In this document: in pieces, positions 46,640-55,644 of the stretch
How positions within the stretch are numbered: the stretch's first letter is position 1
Layout: the number at the start of each line of letters is the position of its first letter
NCBI RefSeq assembly: GCF_003397705.1
Contig: NZ_QJVB01000001.1
Coordinates: 310,001 to 374,000 of the forward strand
Length of the DNA stretch: 64,000 bases
Source of the DNA: Gardnerella swidsinskii
GTDB lineage: Bacteria; Actinomycetota; Actinomycetes; Actinomycetales; Bifidobacteriaceae
Direction of reading: 5' to 3'
Translations under genes and position numbers: made by a program
Notes under the pieces: generated by a model
Database searches by the model: none
Seen by the model: the letters and a program-made list of their open reading frames with translations, nothing else
Told to the model about the DNA's origin: nothing

Positions 46640-46729
46640 ATGGGTTCTGTCATCAAGAAGCGCCGCAAGCGGATGAGCAAGAAGAAGCACCGCAAACTGC
46701 TGCGTAAGACTCGTCACCAGCGCAAGTAA
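46640..46729 (+). CDS. 30S ribosomal protein bS22 (AURKAIP1/COX24-like)
   Basis: 29 residues, beginning MGSVIKKRRKRMSKKKHRK and ending HQRK. The sequence is nearly identical at its N-terminus to the 33-residue mycobacterial bS22, an actinobacterial small-subunit protein bound near helix 44. It is too short for most gene finders. A strong GGAGG stands 7 nt before the ATG. It has its own terminator. Confidence 0.93.
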   Translation: MGSVIKKRRKRMSKKKHRKLLRKTRHQRK

Positions 46730-46786
46730 TTTTCTTGCTATGCGTTGATGCGTGTCTGAACGTTTAGGCACGTGAGACTTTTTTTG

Positions 46787-46814
46787 AAGCGTCGGTTTTC
46801 CGGCGCTTTTTTAT
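46787..46814 (+). terminator. Terminator after bS22
   Basis: AAGCGTCGG (46787-46795) pairs with CCGGCGCTT (46800-46808) over a TTTT loop with one G-U, followed by T. Confidence 0.88.
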
Positions 46815-46818
46815 ATAC

Positions 46819-46849
46819 AAAAAAATAGAGCCCGCGTTTGCGGACTCTA
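46819..46849 (-). terminator. Terminator of rpiA (minus strand)
   Basis: TAGAG-C-CCGC (46826-46835) pairs with GCGG-A-CTCTA (46840-46849), with a seven-base A run at 46819-46825 that is a T-run on the minus strand. Confidence 0.88.
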
Positions 46850-46880
46850 CTTTCGTTTTATTTAGTTGCGATTAGTTTCG

Positions 46881-47579
46881 CTACTTATTTGGGTTGGTAA
46901 GCGTGCGAGGACCGTTAGGGTCGCCGACGATCACAGTGTCAACCATGTTCAAGAACAAGCCGTGTTCCACAACGCCAACAGTTTCAATCAAATCTTTCGC
47001 CAACTCCTGTGGATGCTCAATGCGCTCCATATGCAAATCAACCACAAAGTTGTTCTCGTCAGTGCGTACTTCCTTGCCGTCAGCATCGAGACGCAAAACT
47101 GGCTTATATCCGCGCTTTTCGAACTTACGAATCACCTGAGCAGATCCAAACGGAATCACCTCAACAGGAAGTGGGAACTTGCCAATCGTGTCGACTACCT
47201 TGCTTGCGTCAACAATCCACACAATGCTATCGGAATTAATAGCCACAATCTTTTCCCAAAGAAGAGCTGCGCCGCCGCCTTTAATTCCGTTGAAATTCTT
47301 GTCAACTTCGTCGGAGCCGTCGATTGTAACGTCAATGTGATCCACTTCGTTAATGTCGAGAATCTTAATGCCGTAGCCTTCTGCTTGCTCTTGTGTGCGA
47401 CGAGAAGTGGTGACTCCTGTGAAGCTCAAGCCTTCTTCCTTAACTCTGCGGCCAAGCTCGTCAACCAAGAAGCGCACTGTAGAGCCGGTGCCAAGACCAA
47501 CCATCATTCCATTCTTTACAATCTTTGCGGCTTCAATGCCGGCTGCTTTTTTAAGCGCGTCTTGTTGTGCTTTATCCAT
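46881..47579 (-). CDS. rpiA: Ribose-5-phosphate isomerase A
   Basis: 232 residues. It has MVGLGTGSTVRFLVDELG, VTIDGSDEVDKNFNGIKGGGAAL and VDASKVVDTIGKFPLPVE, carrying the phosphate and active-site Asp/Glu residues. It interconverts ribose-5-phosphate and ribulose-5-phosphate in the pentose phosphate and bifid shunts. The minus-strand RBS AGGA lies before ATG. A ribose product of the 39.8-44.3-kb block would enter here, though this link is only suggestive. Confidence 0.97.
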   Translation of the reverse strand: MDKAQQDALKKAAGIEAAKIVKNGMMVGLGTGSTVRFLVDELGRRVKEEGLSFTGVTTSRRTQEQAEGYGIKILDINEVDHIDVTIDGSDEVDKNFNGIKGGGAALLWEKIVAINSDSIVWIVDASKVVDTIGKFPLPVEVIPFGSAQVIRKFEKRGYKPVLRLDADGKEVRTDENNFVVDLHMERIEHPQELAKDLIETVGVVEHGLFLNMVDTVIVGDPNGPRTLTNPNK

Positions 47580-47737
47580 TATTCCTGCTTTCTTATGTTT
47601 TGTTATTCCCGAGTTCGTCGATGAACTTCCATCGCATTTGCGGGAGAGGCGCTTATGCTTTTATGCGTGCCTCGTTTTCGTACATTTCCATATTAGTCTG
47701 CGTGCAGATTTTTTGAACGGAGCTGGGCGCTCGCACC

Positions 47738-47897
47738 CTCCAAACGCGGGCGTGACGACCTGCTTTCGCGCTCAAAGTGTAACGCGCGAAAGCAACTCGG
47801 AGCGTGAGCTTGCTCAAGTTGAAAGCACGGTGTGCTTTCAACGCAAGCTCAGTAGCGAGCGCGCCTAGACCGCGCGAGCGATCTACTACGTTTGGAG
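47738..47897. other. GC-rich folded element between rpiA and rnhA
   Basis: The 346-nt gap 47580-47925 has no supported gene. Within it, CTCCAAACG (47738-47746) pairs with CGTTTGGAG (47889-47897), closing two strong hairpins. The first is TGCTTTCGCGC (47761-47771) with GCGCGAAAGCA (47784-47794). The second is GAGCTTGC/GCAAGCTC plus GTTGAAAGCAC/GTGCTTTCAAC (47806-47850). The sequence is far more GC-rich than its surroundings. It may be a structured RNA or a REP-like repeat. The strand is unknown. Confidence 0.6.
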
Positions 47898-47925
47898 CTC
47901 AACGCCGAGCAAATTCCAAAGTAAC

Positions 47926-48963
47926 CTATGAAAGGTAGAAGGCGGTTGGAGATAAATGCAAGGTGCCGTCTGGTTCTACGTAGCCGTTTACGTTGATTGT
48001 GCCGGAAATAAAGCGCGCTTCGCCGTTAAAACTTGGGCTTGTGTTTGGTGGTGGAGTAAATTGCAGCACGCCAGAAACACTTAATCCTTGAACTGGTTTA
48101 GATGCAGTTTGCGTAACATTTTGCTTTGTTTTTGGAACTTCTTGAACAATAGTTATAGCGTCTTGCTGGTGTGCGTCTTGCTGGTGTGCATCTTGTTCAT
48201 TTTCTATTGATAGTGCATCTTTTTCGCTATTTTCTAACGTTTCACGCTTTGTTTCACGCGCTTGTTCGCGCGCTGATTCATTTGCAGATTCAGTTAGATC
48301 ACTAGTGTTTTTACTATTTTGTGCAGAAAAATCAGGATTAATATCTTCGCCAACTGTGCGTTCAAGATGGTATTTTGCATGAGAAATTTTGCCGTCTAAA
48401 AGCATTTTCGCATCACTTGGCACATTCGTACCTTTTGCATATTCAGAAGCAAGAAGCGACTTCCAGCCTTCTAAAGGCAAGTATCCGTCCTTCAAACCAT
48501 TTCGGCAATCTTCCGCATATCCGCGCGCTAATGTATCAACTTTTTCGTTTCCTTCGTTTCCTGCATGACCCTTAACCCACACGAATTTTACGGCGCCTTC
48601 GCGCTTAGTAATTTCCGCGTCGATTGCTCGAATCAGCTCGGCATTTTTAACAGGTTCATTTTTAGAGTTTTTCCAACCGTTCTTTTTCCATCCGTGAATC
48701 CACGTAGTTGCGCAGTTTATAGCGTATTGTGAATCACTTTCGATTGTGAGCGGCTCTCTTCCAGGATGTGCTCGTAAAGCTTCCAAAACCGCGCATAATT
48801 CGCCAATTTGATTTGTGCCATTAGTTGCGCCTCCAGCATCTGCATTGCCTGTGTGATGATGTTCGTTAGAGCTACCAGACTCGTCAATGTGATCTGCCCA
48901 CGCCCAACCCATTGAACCATTTGGGTTTCCGAGCGCGGAACCGTCTGTTGAAACAACAATCAT
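47926..48963 (-). CDS. rnhA: Ribonuclease HI with long C-terminal extension
   Basis: 345 residues from ATG 48963 (AAAGG upstream on the minus strand); the frame extends to 49011 without support. The RNase H domain has the four acidic residues in VSTDGSAL, QIGELCAVL, IESDSQYAIN and NEKVDTLARG. It removes RNA from RNA-DNA hybrids. About 170 residues follow: a Glu/Gln/Ala-rich linker with DAHQQDAHQQ and a compact end GVLQFTPPP...HLSPTAFYLS of unknown function, likely to be a bifidobacterial addition. Confidence 0.93.
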   Translation of the reverse strand: MIVVSTDGSALGNPNGSMGWAWADHIDESGSSNEHHHTGNADAGGATNGTNQIGELCAVLEALRAHPGREPLTIESDSQYAINCATTWIHGWKKNGWKNSKNEPVKNAELIRAIDAEITKREGAVKFVWVKGHAGNEGNEKVDTLARGYAEDCRNGLKDGYLPLEGWKSLLASEYAKGTNVPSDAKMLLDGKISHAKYHLERTVGEDINPDFSAQNSKNTSDLTESANESAREQARETKRETLENSEKDALSIENEQDAHQQDAHQQDAITIVQEVPKTKQNVTQTASKPVQGLSVSGVLQFTPPPNTSPSFNGEARFISGTINVNGYVEPDGTLHLSPTAFYLS

Positions 48964-48976
48964 GACAAAACCTTTC

Positions 48977-49010
48977 AAAAATGCGCCGGCTGCAGATTGC
49001 AACCAGCGCA
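48977..49010 (-). terminator. Terminator of pgm in the rnhA leader
   Basis: On the minus strand TGCGCTGG pairs with CCGGCGCA (49010 to 48982), with an inner TGCA stem and then TTTTT. It ends 14 nt before the rnhA start, so rnhA needs readthrough or its own promoter. Confidence 0.85.
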
Positions 49011-49046
49011 ATTAGTAGATTTCTTTATTTACGGAAGATTATTACG

Positions 49047-50720
49047 TTACGCTAAAGCCTTGTCGACTACAGCAGTAGCTTCCTCAAGCACCTTGTCAAG
49101 TGCTTCTGGAGAAACGAAGGATTCTGCGTAAACCTTGTAAATATTCTCGGTACCAGATGGGCGAGCAGCGAACCAGTTGTTCTTCGTCGTCACCTTCAAG
49201 CCACCAATCTTTGCGCCGTTTCCAGGAGCTTCTGTAAGCTTTGCGGTAATATCTTCGCCGGCAAGCTTGGTTGCTTCCACGTCGTTGCCGCTCAAAGCTG
49301 CGAACTTCTGCTTCTGCTCAAGCGTGGTTGGGGTATCAACGCGCTTATACCAGCTTTCGCCAAAGCGCGCAACCTGATCCTGGTGAAGCTGAGCTGGGTT
49401 CTTGCCAGTCTTTGCAGTAATTTCCGCAGCGAGTAAATCAGGAATCAAACCATCCTTATCGGTGGTCCACACGCGACCATCTTTGCGCAAGAAGCTCATG
49501 CCGGAGCTTTCCTCGCCGCCGAAAGCAACTTCGCCGCTAAAGAGTGGGTCAACGAACCACTTGAATCCAACAGGAACTTCCACAAGCTTTGCGTTAATAG
49601 AAGCAGCTACGCGGTCAATCAAGGAAGAAGACACAAGCGTCTTGCCGATAGCAGTATTCTTTGGCCAATCCGGGCGAGCACCGCCGAACAAGTACTCCAC
49701 GCACACCGCGATGTAATGGTTCGGGTTCATAACGCCCCAGTTCGGGCACACAATACCGTGACGGTCAGCATCTGGATCGGTGCCGCCAACCAAATCGTAC
49801 TTATCCCAAGCGCCAGCGTTAAGCTGATCAACTAAGCCCTTCATTGCGTAAGGGGAGCTTGGATCCATACGAATCTTGCCATCGTGGTCAATAGTCATGA
49901 ATCGCCAGGTTGGGTCAACTTCTGGACGCACAACGCCAATGTTCAGGCCGTACTTTTCGTTCATAAGTGGCCAGTAGTTTACGCTTGCGCCGCCGAGTGG
50001 GTCAATTCCCAAACGCACGCCGCTGGAACGAATCACGTCGAAGTCGATTACGTTTGCCAAATCGCTAACGTAGTGTTCGCGGTAATCGAAGCCTTCAACC
50101 AAATCAGACTTGATTGCTTCCTCGAAAGGTACGCGCTTTACGGACTTGTAATTGTCGAGCAATTCGTTTGCGCGAGCTGCAATTGCGTTAGTTACTTCTG
50201 CAGGTGCAGGGCCGCCTGTTACAGGATCGTACTTAAAACCACCGTCGGTTGGTGGGTTGTGTGAAGGAGTGACGACAATGCCGTCAGCCAAGCCGTCGCC
50301 GCTAAAACGCTGAGTGCCGTCGGCTGCGCGATTATGCGTCAAAATAGCTTGAGAAACAACAGGAGTTGGCACGAAATCTCCGCGAGAATCCACGCGAACG
50401 TGAACTCCGTTAGCAACCAAAACCTCAATAGCGGTTTTTTGAGCAGGCTCAGAAAGAGCGTGCGTATCGCGACCAATATAAAGAGGACCAGTTACGCCAG
50501 CTTTCTTGCGATATTCAGCAATAGCTTGCGTAATTGCCACAATATGAGCTTCGTTAAACGAAGTTTTTAAAGCAGAACCACGGTGACCGGACGTGCCGAA
50601 AATCACGCGCTGTTCTGGAATGTTGGAATTTGGAACTTCATCATAGTAAGCGCCAACCAAAGCGTCGACGTCGACTAGATCTTCTGGGGTGGCGGGCATT
50701 CCCGCATTTTTTGCTACCAT
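49047..50720 (-). CDS. pgm: Phosphoglucomutase (alpha-D-glucose specific)
   Basis: 557 residues. The phosphoserine loop is VVTPSHNPPTDGG, the metal loop has GTDPDADRHG, and the sugar loop GGEESSGMSF and phosphate-binding RPSGTENIYK complete the active site. It interconverts glucose-1-phosphate and glucose-6-phosphate, linking glycogen (see MalQ) to glycolysis. The order of loops and the length are typical. Confidence 0.97.
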   Translation of the reverse strand: MVAKNAGMPATPEDLVDVDALVGAYYDEVPNSNIPEQRVIFGTSGHRGSALKTSFNEAHIVAITQAIAEYRKKAGVTGPLYIGRDTHALSEPAQKTAIEVLVANGVHVRVDSRGDFVPTPVVSQAILTHNRAADGTQRFSGDGLADGIVVTPSHNPPTDGGFKYDPVTGGPAPAEVTNAIAARANELLDNYKSVKRVPFEEAIKSDLVEGFDYREHYVSDLANVIDFDVIRSSGVRLGIDPLGGASVNYWPLMNEKYGLNIGVVRPEVDPTWRFMTIDHDGKIRMDPSSPYAMKGLVDQLNAGAWDKYDLVGGTDPDADRHGIVCPNWGVMNPNHYIAVCVEYLFGGARPDWPKNTAIGKTLVSSSLIDRVAASINAKLVEVPVGFKWFVDPLFSGEVAFGGEESSGMSFLRKDGRVWTTDKDGLIPDLLAAEITAKTGKNPAQLHQDQVARFGESWYKRVDTPTTLEQKQKFAALSGNDVEATKLAGEDITAKLTEAPGNGAKIGGLKVTTKNNWFAARPSGTENIYKVYAESFVSPEALDKVLEEATAVVDKALA

Positions 50721-50750
50721 AATTTTTTATTTTGCCACGGTGCTTGTATT

Positions 50751-51851
50751 TTATTTATTTTTTGGCACTCTTACGCACAATGCTTGCTTGTCAACAGTGA
50801 AGCGCAAATGTTTCGTATAGCCCAAAATGTCGCCGTCTACTTGCACTGGAGCAGATTTTTCTAATTGCACTTCTGCGCTAAAACCTTGCGTTTGGTCAAT
50901 TCTTGAGCCTGCAGAAAGCGAATCCTGCTGGAGCGCGCGCCCTGTTAGCGTTTGGTGTATTACTCCTCGGAACAAATTAGCCCAACCAATTAAACCGCCC
51001 GAAGTGTCAATAATCTCAAAATCAAGCACACCATCGTCATATGCTGCTTCTGGCATAAGCGAAAACATAGGAATCTGACCGCAATTTCCAGCCATAAGTG
51101 TGCGGAAAGTCAATCCTTTTAGCACGCTTTCGTCGCCATTCGAACGCTGTAAGGTAACGGTTGCGCGATATTTTGGCATAAACAAATGCTTTACGCCAGA
51201 GACAAAATAAGCAAGCCAACTAATATTCTTTTTTAAGTTTGGATCAGTGTCGTCAATCATTAACGCGTCAAAACCAATGCCTGCAATAATTAAGAATGCG
51301 TGTCCATGATCTTCTTCTGGATTGTCGAGAATCGTTACGCGCCCAACGTCAACCTGCCTAGAGCCGTGAGAAGTTGCAACACGCAACGCAGCATCCACGT
51401 CGTTTACTGGAATTCCCATATTTCTAGCAAAAAGATTGCCAGTTCCAATAGGAATAATTCCCATCGCGTGACCTTTACCGCTTACTGCGCTCGCAACAGT
51501 ACGAACCGTGCCATCTCCGCCTACTGCTACTACTACGTTAGCTCCGTTTGAAAGTGCTTCTAAAGCGCATTCGCGTCCATCTTTATCTAACTGTGTATCA
51601 ATAATTTCGTAGGTTAAATTGCGTTCTTTGCAATAATTTTTAATACTTTCGCGATACGATTTCGCTTGTGGTTTTGAAGGATTAAGTATGAATGCGTAAT
51701 GCACTGAGTCGCCATGTCGTTGAGCAAGTTTTTCTGCCAAATGATGACGTTTTAAAGCGCGCGAAACAATCATGATGACGAATGGAGCGAGTACAAGCGC
51801 GAATACAATCATCATAAGAGCAATAGTCGCTTGAATAGGCATAGTTGGCAT
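50751..51851 (-). CDS. Diacylglycerol kinase-family lipid kinase
   Basis: 366 residues. One N-terminal membrane helix is followed by the DAGK catalytic motifs FILNPSKPQAKS, VVAVGGDGTVRTVASAVSG and MGIIPIGTGNLFARNMGI, which bind ATP and lipid. The C-terminal half has the family beta-sandwich (FSLMPEAAYDDGVLDFEII). It would phosphorylate a lipid such as diacylglycerol. The substrate is not proven. It is 30 nt upstream of pgm in transcription order, so the two may be co-transcribed. Confidence 0.87.
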   Translation of the reverse strand: MPTMPIQATIALMMIVFALVLAPFVIMIVSRALKRHHLAEKLAQRHGDSVHYAFILNPSKPQAKSYRESIKNYCKERNLTYEIIDTQLDKDGRECALEALSNGANVVVAVGGDGTVRTVASAVSGKGHAMGIIPIGTGNLFARNMGIPVNDVDAALRVATSHGSRQVDVGRVTILDNPEEDHGHAFLIIAGIGFDALMIDDTDPNLKKNISWLAYFVSGVKHLFMPKYRATVTLQRSNGDESVLKGLTFRTLMAGNCGQIPMFSLMPEAAYDDGVLDFEIIDTSGGLIGWANLFRGVIHQTLTGRALQQDSLSAGSRIDQTQGFSAEVQLEKSAPVQVDGDILGYTKHLRFTVDKQALCVRVPKNK

Positions 51852-52232
51852 ACCTCCTATTCTTGCACATTATTTTTTCTACAATACTAAATTTTGCGGC
51901 ATATTGCGAATATTTACGTTTTTTACACATTTGTATAGTATGTATTGTTTTTATAAATACCGTTTATTGCTTGTATTAGATGTTTATTAGTTACTCATCA
52001 GGTGTCGGCTAGTTGCTAGTTAATTGTGCATTTTGCTGCTTTTGCTTGTTCTTTGCTCGTTTTTCACGTGTATTATTCGCATTAATTCTGTACTAAATAT
52101 TTAGTTAGTTATATAGCTAGTTATGTAACCAGTTATGCTCTCCTGCTTCGCTAATACTAATTTCGTGCGTCGCTAGTGGTAAACTGTGCAAGCGTATCTG
52201 TCGCATACAACTATTGAGCAGAGGTTTTGAAT
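51852..52232. other. AT-rich divergent promoter region
   Basis: 381 nt between the lipid kinase and L,D-transpeptidase genes. I see no gene. AGTTA words recur at 52103, 52107, 52118 and 52131. The region may hold promoters for both directions, but no convincing -35/-10 pair was fixed. Confidence 0.4.
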
Positions 52233-54050
52233 ATGGCTGAATTACAGCAAAATTTTGAGGGAGATGAATCCCTCAATATTACACCTAGTAATATGCCTGA
52301 TGATGCTAGTGACGATACTGTTGCTTTTATGCAGGTTCCTCAAAGTCATGTAGAAGATCAAATAGCTGATAATTCTGTTAATTATGAGGGAACTCTTGCT
52401 GATAATTTAGACGAAGTCGCCGATGAAGAAGATACTTCTGGAGACATTGTTGACGATATCGTTGAAGATATTGCCGGTAATAAGAAGAATGTGTTTGGTA
52501 ATAATGCTGCATCTTATGGCATGTATGCAAATGCAACTCCTGCCGATTCAACTGCAACCGATTCATTTAGAGTAGTAGAGCCGAAAGCAAAGAAACATCG
52601 TACGAATCGTTCCGCAATGGCGTTGATGTATTCGCTTCTTATTTTTGTTATTTTGTTAGCAGCAGCATTTTTTGCACTTCATTTGTATTTCAACAATCGA
52701 GTTGCTCCAGGTGTTGATTTTGGTGATGCTTCTATTACGCGCAATCTCACTGGCTATCAGGAAGATTCTGTAAGCAAGACTGTTCAGAATGCTGTGGATC
52801 ATAGCGAATTAGAAATTAGTGACGATCAAGGAAATAGTATTGATGCAGATTTGAGTCAGCTTGGTGTCAAGATTGATAAGAACGCAACTGTAAAAGCTAT
52901 TATGAATGCTAAGCGAGATAATTTATTTACTCGTATTATGCCTTGGGTTCATCAAACTGTGAGCTTGAAAGCTGTACGTGATGATTCTGCTTTGGATTCG
53001 TACTTATTGCATAAGTTTATTCGTGAGAAGGATCGTGCTGTACCTTATAGTGCAGTTTTCGACAAGGATTCTGAATCTTACAAGGTAGAGGATGGCATAC
53101 CTGGTCGCACTATAGAAACTATGTCTGTTCGTGAAGCAGTAAAAAAGTTAATTGCTTACCCTGGTAAAACAGTAAAAGTTTCTGTTACATCTCGACGCAC
53201 TGACGCTCCTATTAAGCTTGATGCAGCGCAGAAACTTGTAAATGATTTAAATAAACTTCTTGAGAAAAAAATCACGTTTAATAACGGTGACGGTAAAGAT
53301 TTTACGGTTCCAAAAGAAGCGATTGCGTCTTGGATCAGTATAAAAGCAGATACGACTCGCCGTAAGCTTTCTTACACAATTGATGCAGATAAAGCAGATT
53401 ATTATTTGTCTCAAGTTCTTCCAAAAGAACTTAATCAGCAAAAAATTAATCAAGAAGATGCAATTGATAAAGAAGGTAGGTTTATTTTCACAACGCTTAA
53501 AGGTTCTAATGGTGTTGAAATTAACTATTCCAATAGTGTTGCGAAAAAGGCTGTAGAATCTTTGCGCAATGGCAATGATTTCAAGATGGCTGTTCCTGCG
53601 AAAATCACTAAGTTTACCGTTGAAAAGAAGCTTGTTGAAATGCGCATTGTTGTTGACAAAACAACCCAAACGGCTTCTGTTTATAAGAATGATGAACTTG
53701 TAAAAACATTCCCTGTTTGCACAGGTAAGCGCGGTGCTGATGATTCAGCTTCCGGCACATTCTTTATTTACTTGCGTTATGCTTCACAAGATATGCGCGG
53801 TAGGAACGGCGATGGCTCTCCTTACTTCTCTCCTGGAGTGCGTTGGGTTAGCTATTACCATGGTGGAGAAGGCTTCCACACTGCTTCTTGGAATTATAAG
53901 GGTATTGCAACTGGCGATGCTGCAAATCACGGCTCTCATGGTTGCATAAACATGTATGAGCAGGATGCTCGCTGGATTTTTGAAAATTGCCCACGTGGCA
54001 CTATTGTACAAATTGTTGGCACGACTCCAGATGGTCCGGTACGCGAATGA
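52233..54050 (+). CDS. L,D-transpeptidase with two peptidoglycan-binding domains
   Basis: 605 residues from ATG 52233 (GAGG upstream); a TTG at 52227 is less likely. It has a long acidic cytosolic N-terminus, one membrane helix near residue 130 (ALMYSLLIFVILLAAAFFAL), two PG_binding_4-like domains and a YkuD domain with HGSHGCINMYEQDA, catalytic Cys571. It would make 3-3 or similar crosslinks in peptidoglycan outside the cell. It overlaps the next gene by 4 nt (ATGA), implying coupling. Confidence 0.93.
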   Translation: MAELQQNFEGDESLNITPSNMPDDASDDTVAFMQVPQSHVEDQIADNSVNYEGTLADNLDEVADEEDTSGDIVDDIVEDIAGNKKNVFGNNAASYGMYANATPADSTATDSFRVVEPKAKKHRTNRSAMALMYSLLIFVILLAAAFFALHLYFNNRVAPGVDFGDASITRNLTGYQEDSVSKTVQNAVDHSELEISDDQGNSIDADLSQLGVKIDKNATVKAIMNAKRDNLFTRIMPWVHQTVSLKAVRDDSALDSYLLHKFIREKDRAVPYSAVFDKDSESYKVEDGIPGRTIETMSVREAVKKLIAYPGKTVKVSVTSRRTDAPIKLDAAQKLVNDLNKLLEKKITFNNGDGKDFTVPKEAIASWISIKADTTRRKLSYTIDADKADYYLSQVLPKELNQQKINQEDAIDKEGRFIFTTLKGSNGVEINYSNSVAKKAVESLRNGNDFKMAVPAKITKFTVEKKLVEMRIVVDKTTQTASVYKNDELVKTFPVCTGKRGADDSASGTFFIYLRYASQDMRGRNGDGSPYFSPGVRWVSYYHGGEGFHTASWNYKGIATGDAANHGSHGCINMYEQDARWIFENCPRGTIVQIVGTTPDGPVRE

Positions 54051-55531
54051 GCGAATCTGTGGGTAACTCACTTAACAAAGATGAACGCGCCGAAGAACTT
54101 TTGCTTTCTGCGCGTTCTAATCTTGAGTGTGTGCAAAGTCCACAATCTACTCCGAAGTTAGCTGCGTCTAGACGAATTAGCAGCGCGCCAATTCCTGTGC
54201 ATGTTACTGCAACATTGTTTGACACTCCGTCTAAAGCTGAGTGTATTGACAATAAGCCATTGCTTGTGCGTTTTGGTCGCAGGCTCGTTACGTCTATTGT
54301 CGGCATGTGGATGCGTCTTGCTGGTCGTGTTGCTCGTCGTCTTGGCTGGTTTCCAAGTGTTGAGCCATATATTGGGTATGGAACGCATAGATATGCTCGC
54401 TTGATTTGCAGAACTGTGTATGCTCCAAAGCTTGGTCATCATTCTGCTCTAAAACGCGGAATTTACGCGATGCTTGTTGTTCCTGCTGTGCGTGTGCGCG
54501 TGGCTTTGTCTATTGACGGTATTCCTGTAGAAACAGCTCAAATTGGCGATTCTGAAATATACGATAAGCCTGAAGGTTCGCGCGATGGTAGTGCAGAGTA
54601 TTGTATTTCTGACCGTGCAGGGTATTTAGATTTAATTACTGAGCGCGCTTTAGAGCCTGGTCGTCACGTTGTTTCGTATTCTGTTAGTGACCGTGAGCCT
54701 GTAAAAGCGAGCTTGTTTGCTATTGACGCAAATGTTCCTGTTGGTGTTATTTCGGACGTTGACGACACTATTATGGTAACTCAAGCGCCTTCGCCAATTC
54801 GTGCTGCTTATAACTTGCTTATTATGAATCCTGCTCATCGTTCGCCAGTTACTGGAATGTCTGAGTTTTTCCAGTCTTTAGAGCGTTTACGTGACGATAT
54901 TCCATTTTTCTATCTTTCTACTTCTCCGTGGAATGTTGAGGCTTCAATTCGTCACTTTATTGATCGCGAAAAGTTTCCTGAGGGTCCTCTTCTTCTTCGT
55001 GATTTGGATCCACGTCCTAAAACTTTTATCCCAAACGGACCGCAGCATAAATTAGAATTTGCAACTCAGCTTATGGATGATTTTCCGGGTATGCGTTTTG
55101 TGCTTATTGGCGATGATGGTCAAAAGGATCCTTTAACGTATGCGAATATTATTCGTAAGCATCCAGGTCGTGTGCTTGCAGTAGGTATTAGGCAATTGCG
55201 TAAGCATGCTACTGTTGAGGATTTTCGTCGTAAATTATCTCGTGATTTTGCGGTTGCTTTAAGTGCGTCTAAGCGTGCATATGTTTTTTCGGATGCTCTT
55301 GATACTACGTGTGAAGCTGCGCAAGAAATTCCTACTATGGCGATCGAAAAATTACATAATGCTAACGAGTTTTCTGGTGATATTGATGATTTTGATGATG
55401 CTCAAATGCGCATAATTGAAGCAGAAGGTGCTGTTGGTACTTTGCAAGGCGTGCCATTTTTTGCAGCTCCTCAAGGCAAAGATTTAGCTAAAGCAATGCT
55501 TCCGTTTATAGAGGAAGCGATTGCGAAATAG
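54047..55531 (+). CDS. App1-like phosphatase (DUF2183)
   Basis: 494 residues from ATG 54047; the longer frame lies inside the previous gene. The central HAD-type motif ISDVDDTIMVTQAP (Asp237 and Asp239) is followed by FYLSTSPWNV and GDDGQKDPLTYANI, as in fungal App1 phosphatidate phosphatases and bacterial DUF2183 proteins. An N-terminal hydrophobic stretch suggests membrane association. It would dephosphorylate a lipid such as phosphatidate, consistent with the nearby lipid kinase, but the substrate is inferred. Confidence 0.87.
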   Translation: MSESVGNSLNKDERAEELLLSARSNLECVQSPQSTPKLAASRRISSAPIPVHVTATLFDTPSKAECIDNKPLLVRFGRRLVTSIVGMWMRLAGRVARRLGWFPSVEPYIGYGTHRYARLICRTVYAPKLGHHSALKRGIYAMLVVPAVRVRVALSIDGIPVETAQIGDSEIYDKPEGSRDGSAEYCISDRAGYLDLITERALEPGRHVVSYSVSDREPVKASLFAIDANVPVGVISDVDDTIMVTQAPSPIRAAYNLLIMNPAHRSPVTGMSEFFQSLERLRDDIPFFYLSTSPWNVEASIRHFIDREKFPEGPLLLRDLDPRPKTFIPNGPQHKLEFATQLMDDFPGMRFVLIGDDGQKDPLTYANIIRKHPGRVLAVGIRQLRKHATVEDFRRKLSRDFAVALSASKRAYVFSDALDTTCEAAQEIPTMAIEKLHNANEFSGDIDDFDDAQMRIIEAEGAVGTLQGVPFFAAPQGKDLAKAMLPFIEEAIAK

Positions 55532-55644
55532 TATAAAATAATTGCAAAATAATTTTGTAATATTAAAGAATTGCAGAAAATATTTCGTTACTAATATATA
55601 AAAGCTGAAGAAAATACTTAATGAAAATTAAAAGAGGTGTAGCT

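Noticed and set aside
47395-47868. 157-codon plus frame between rpiA and rnhA
   Set aside because: It overlaps rpiA on the other strand and runs through the folded element. The peptide looks like a random Arg/Ser-rich translation.
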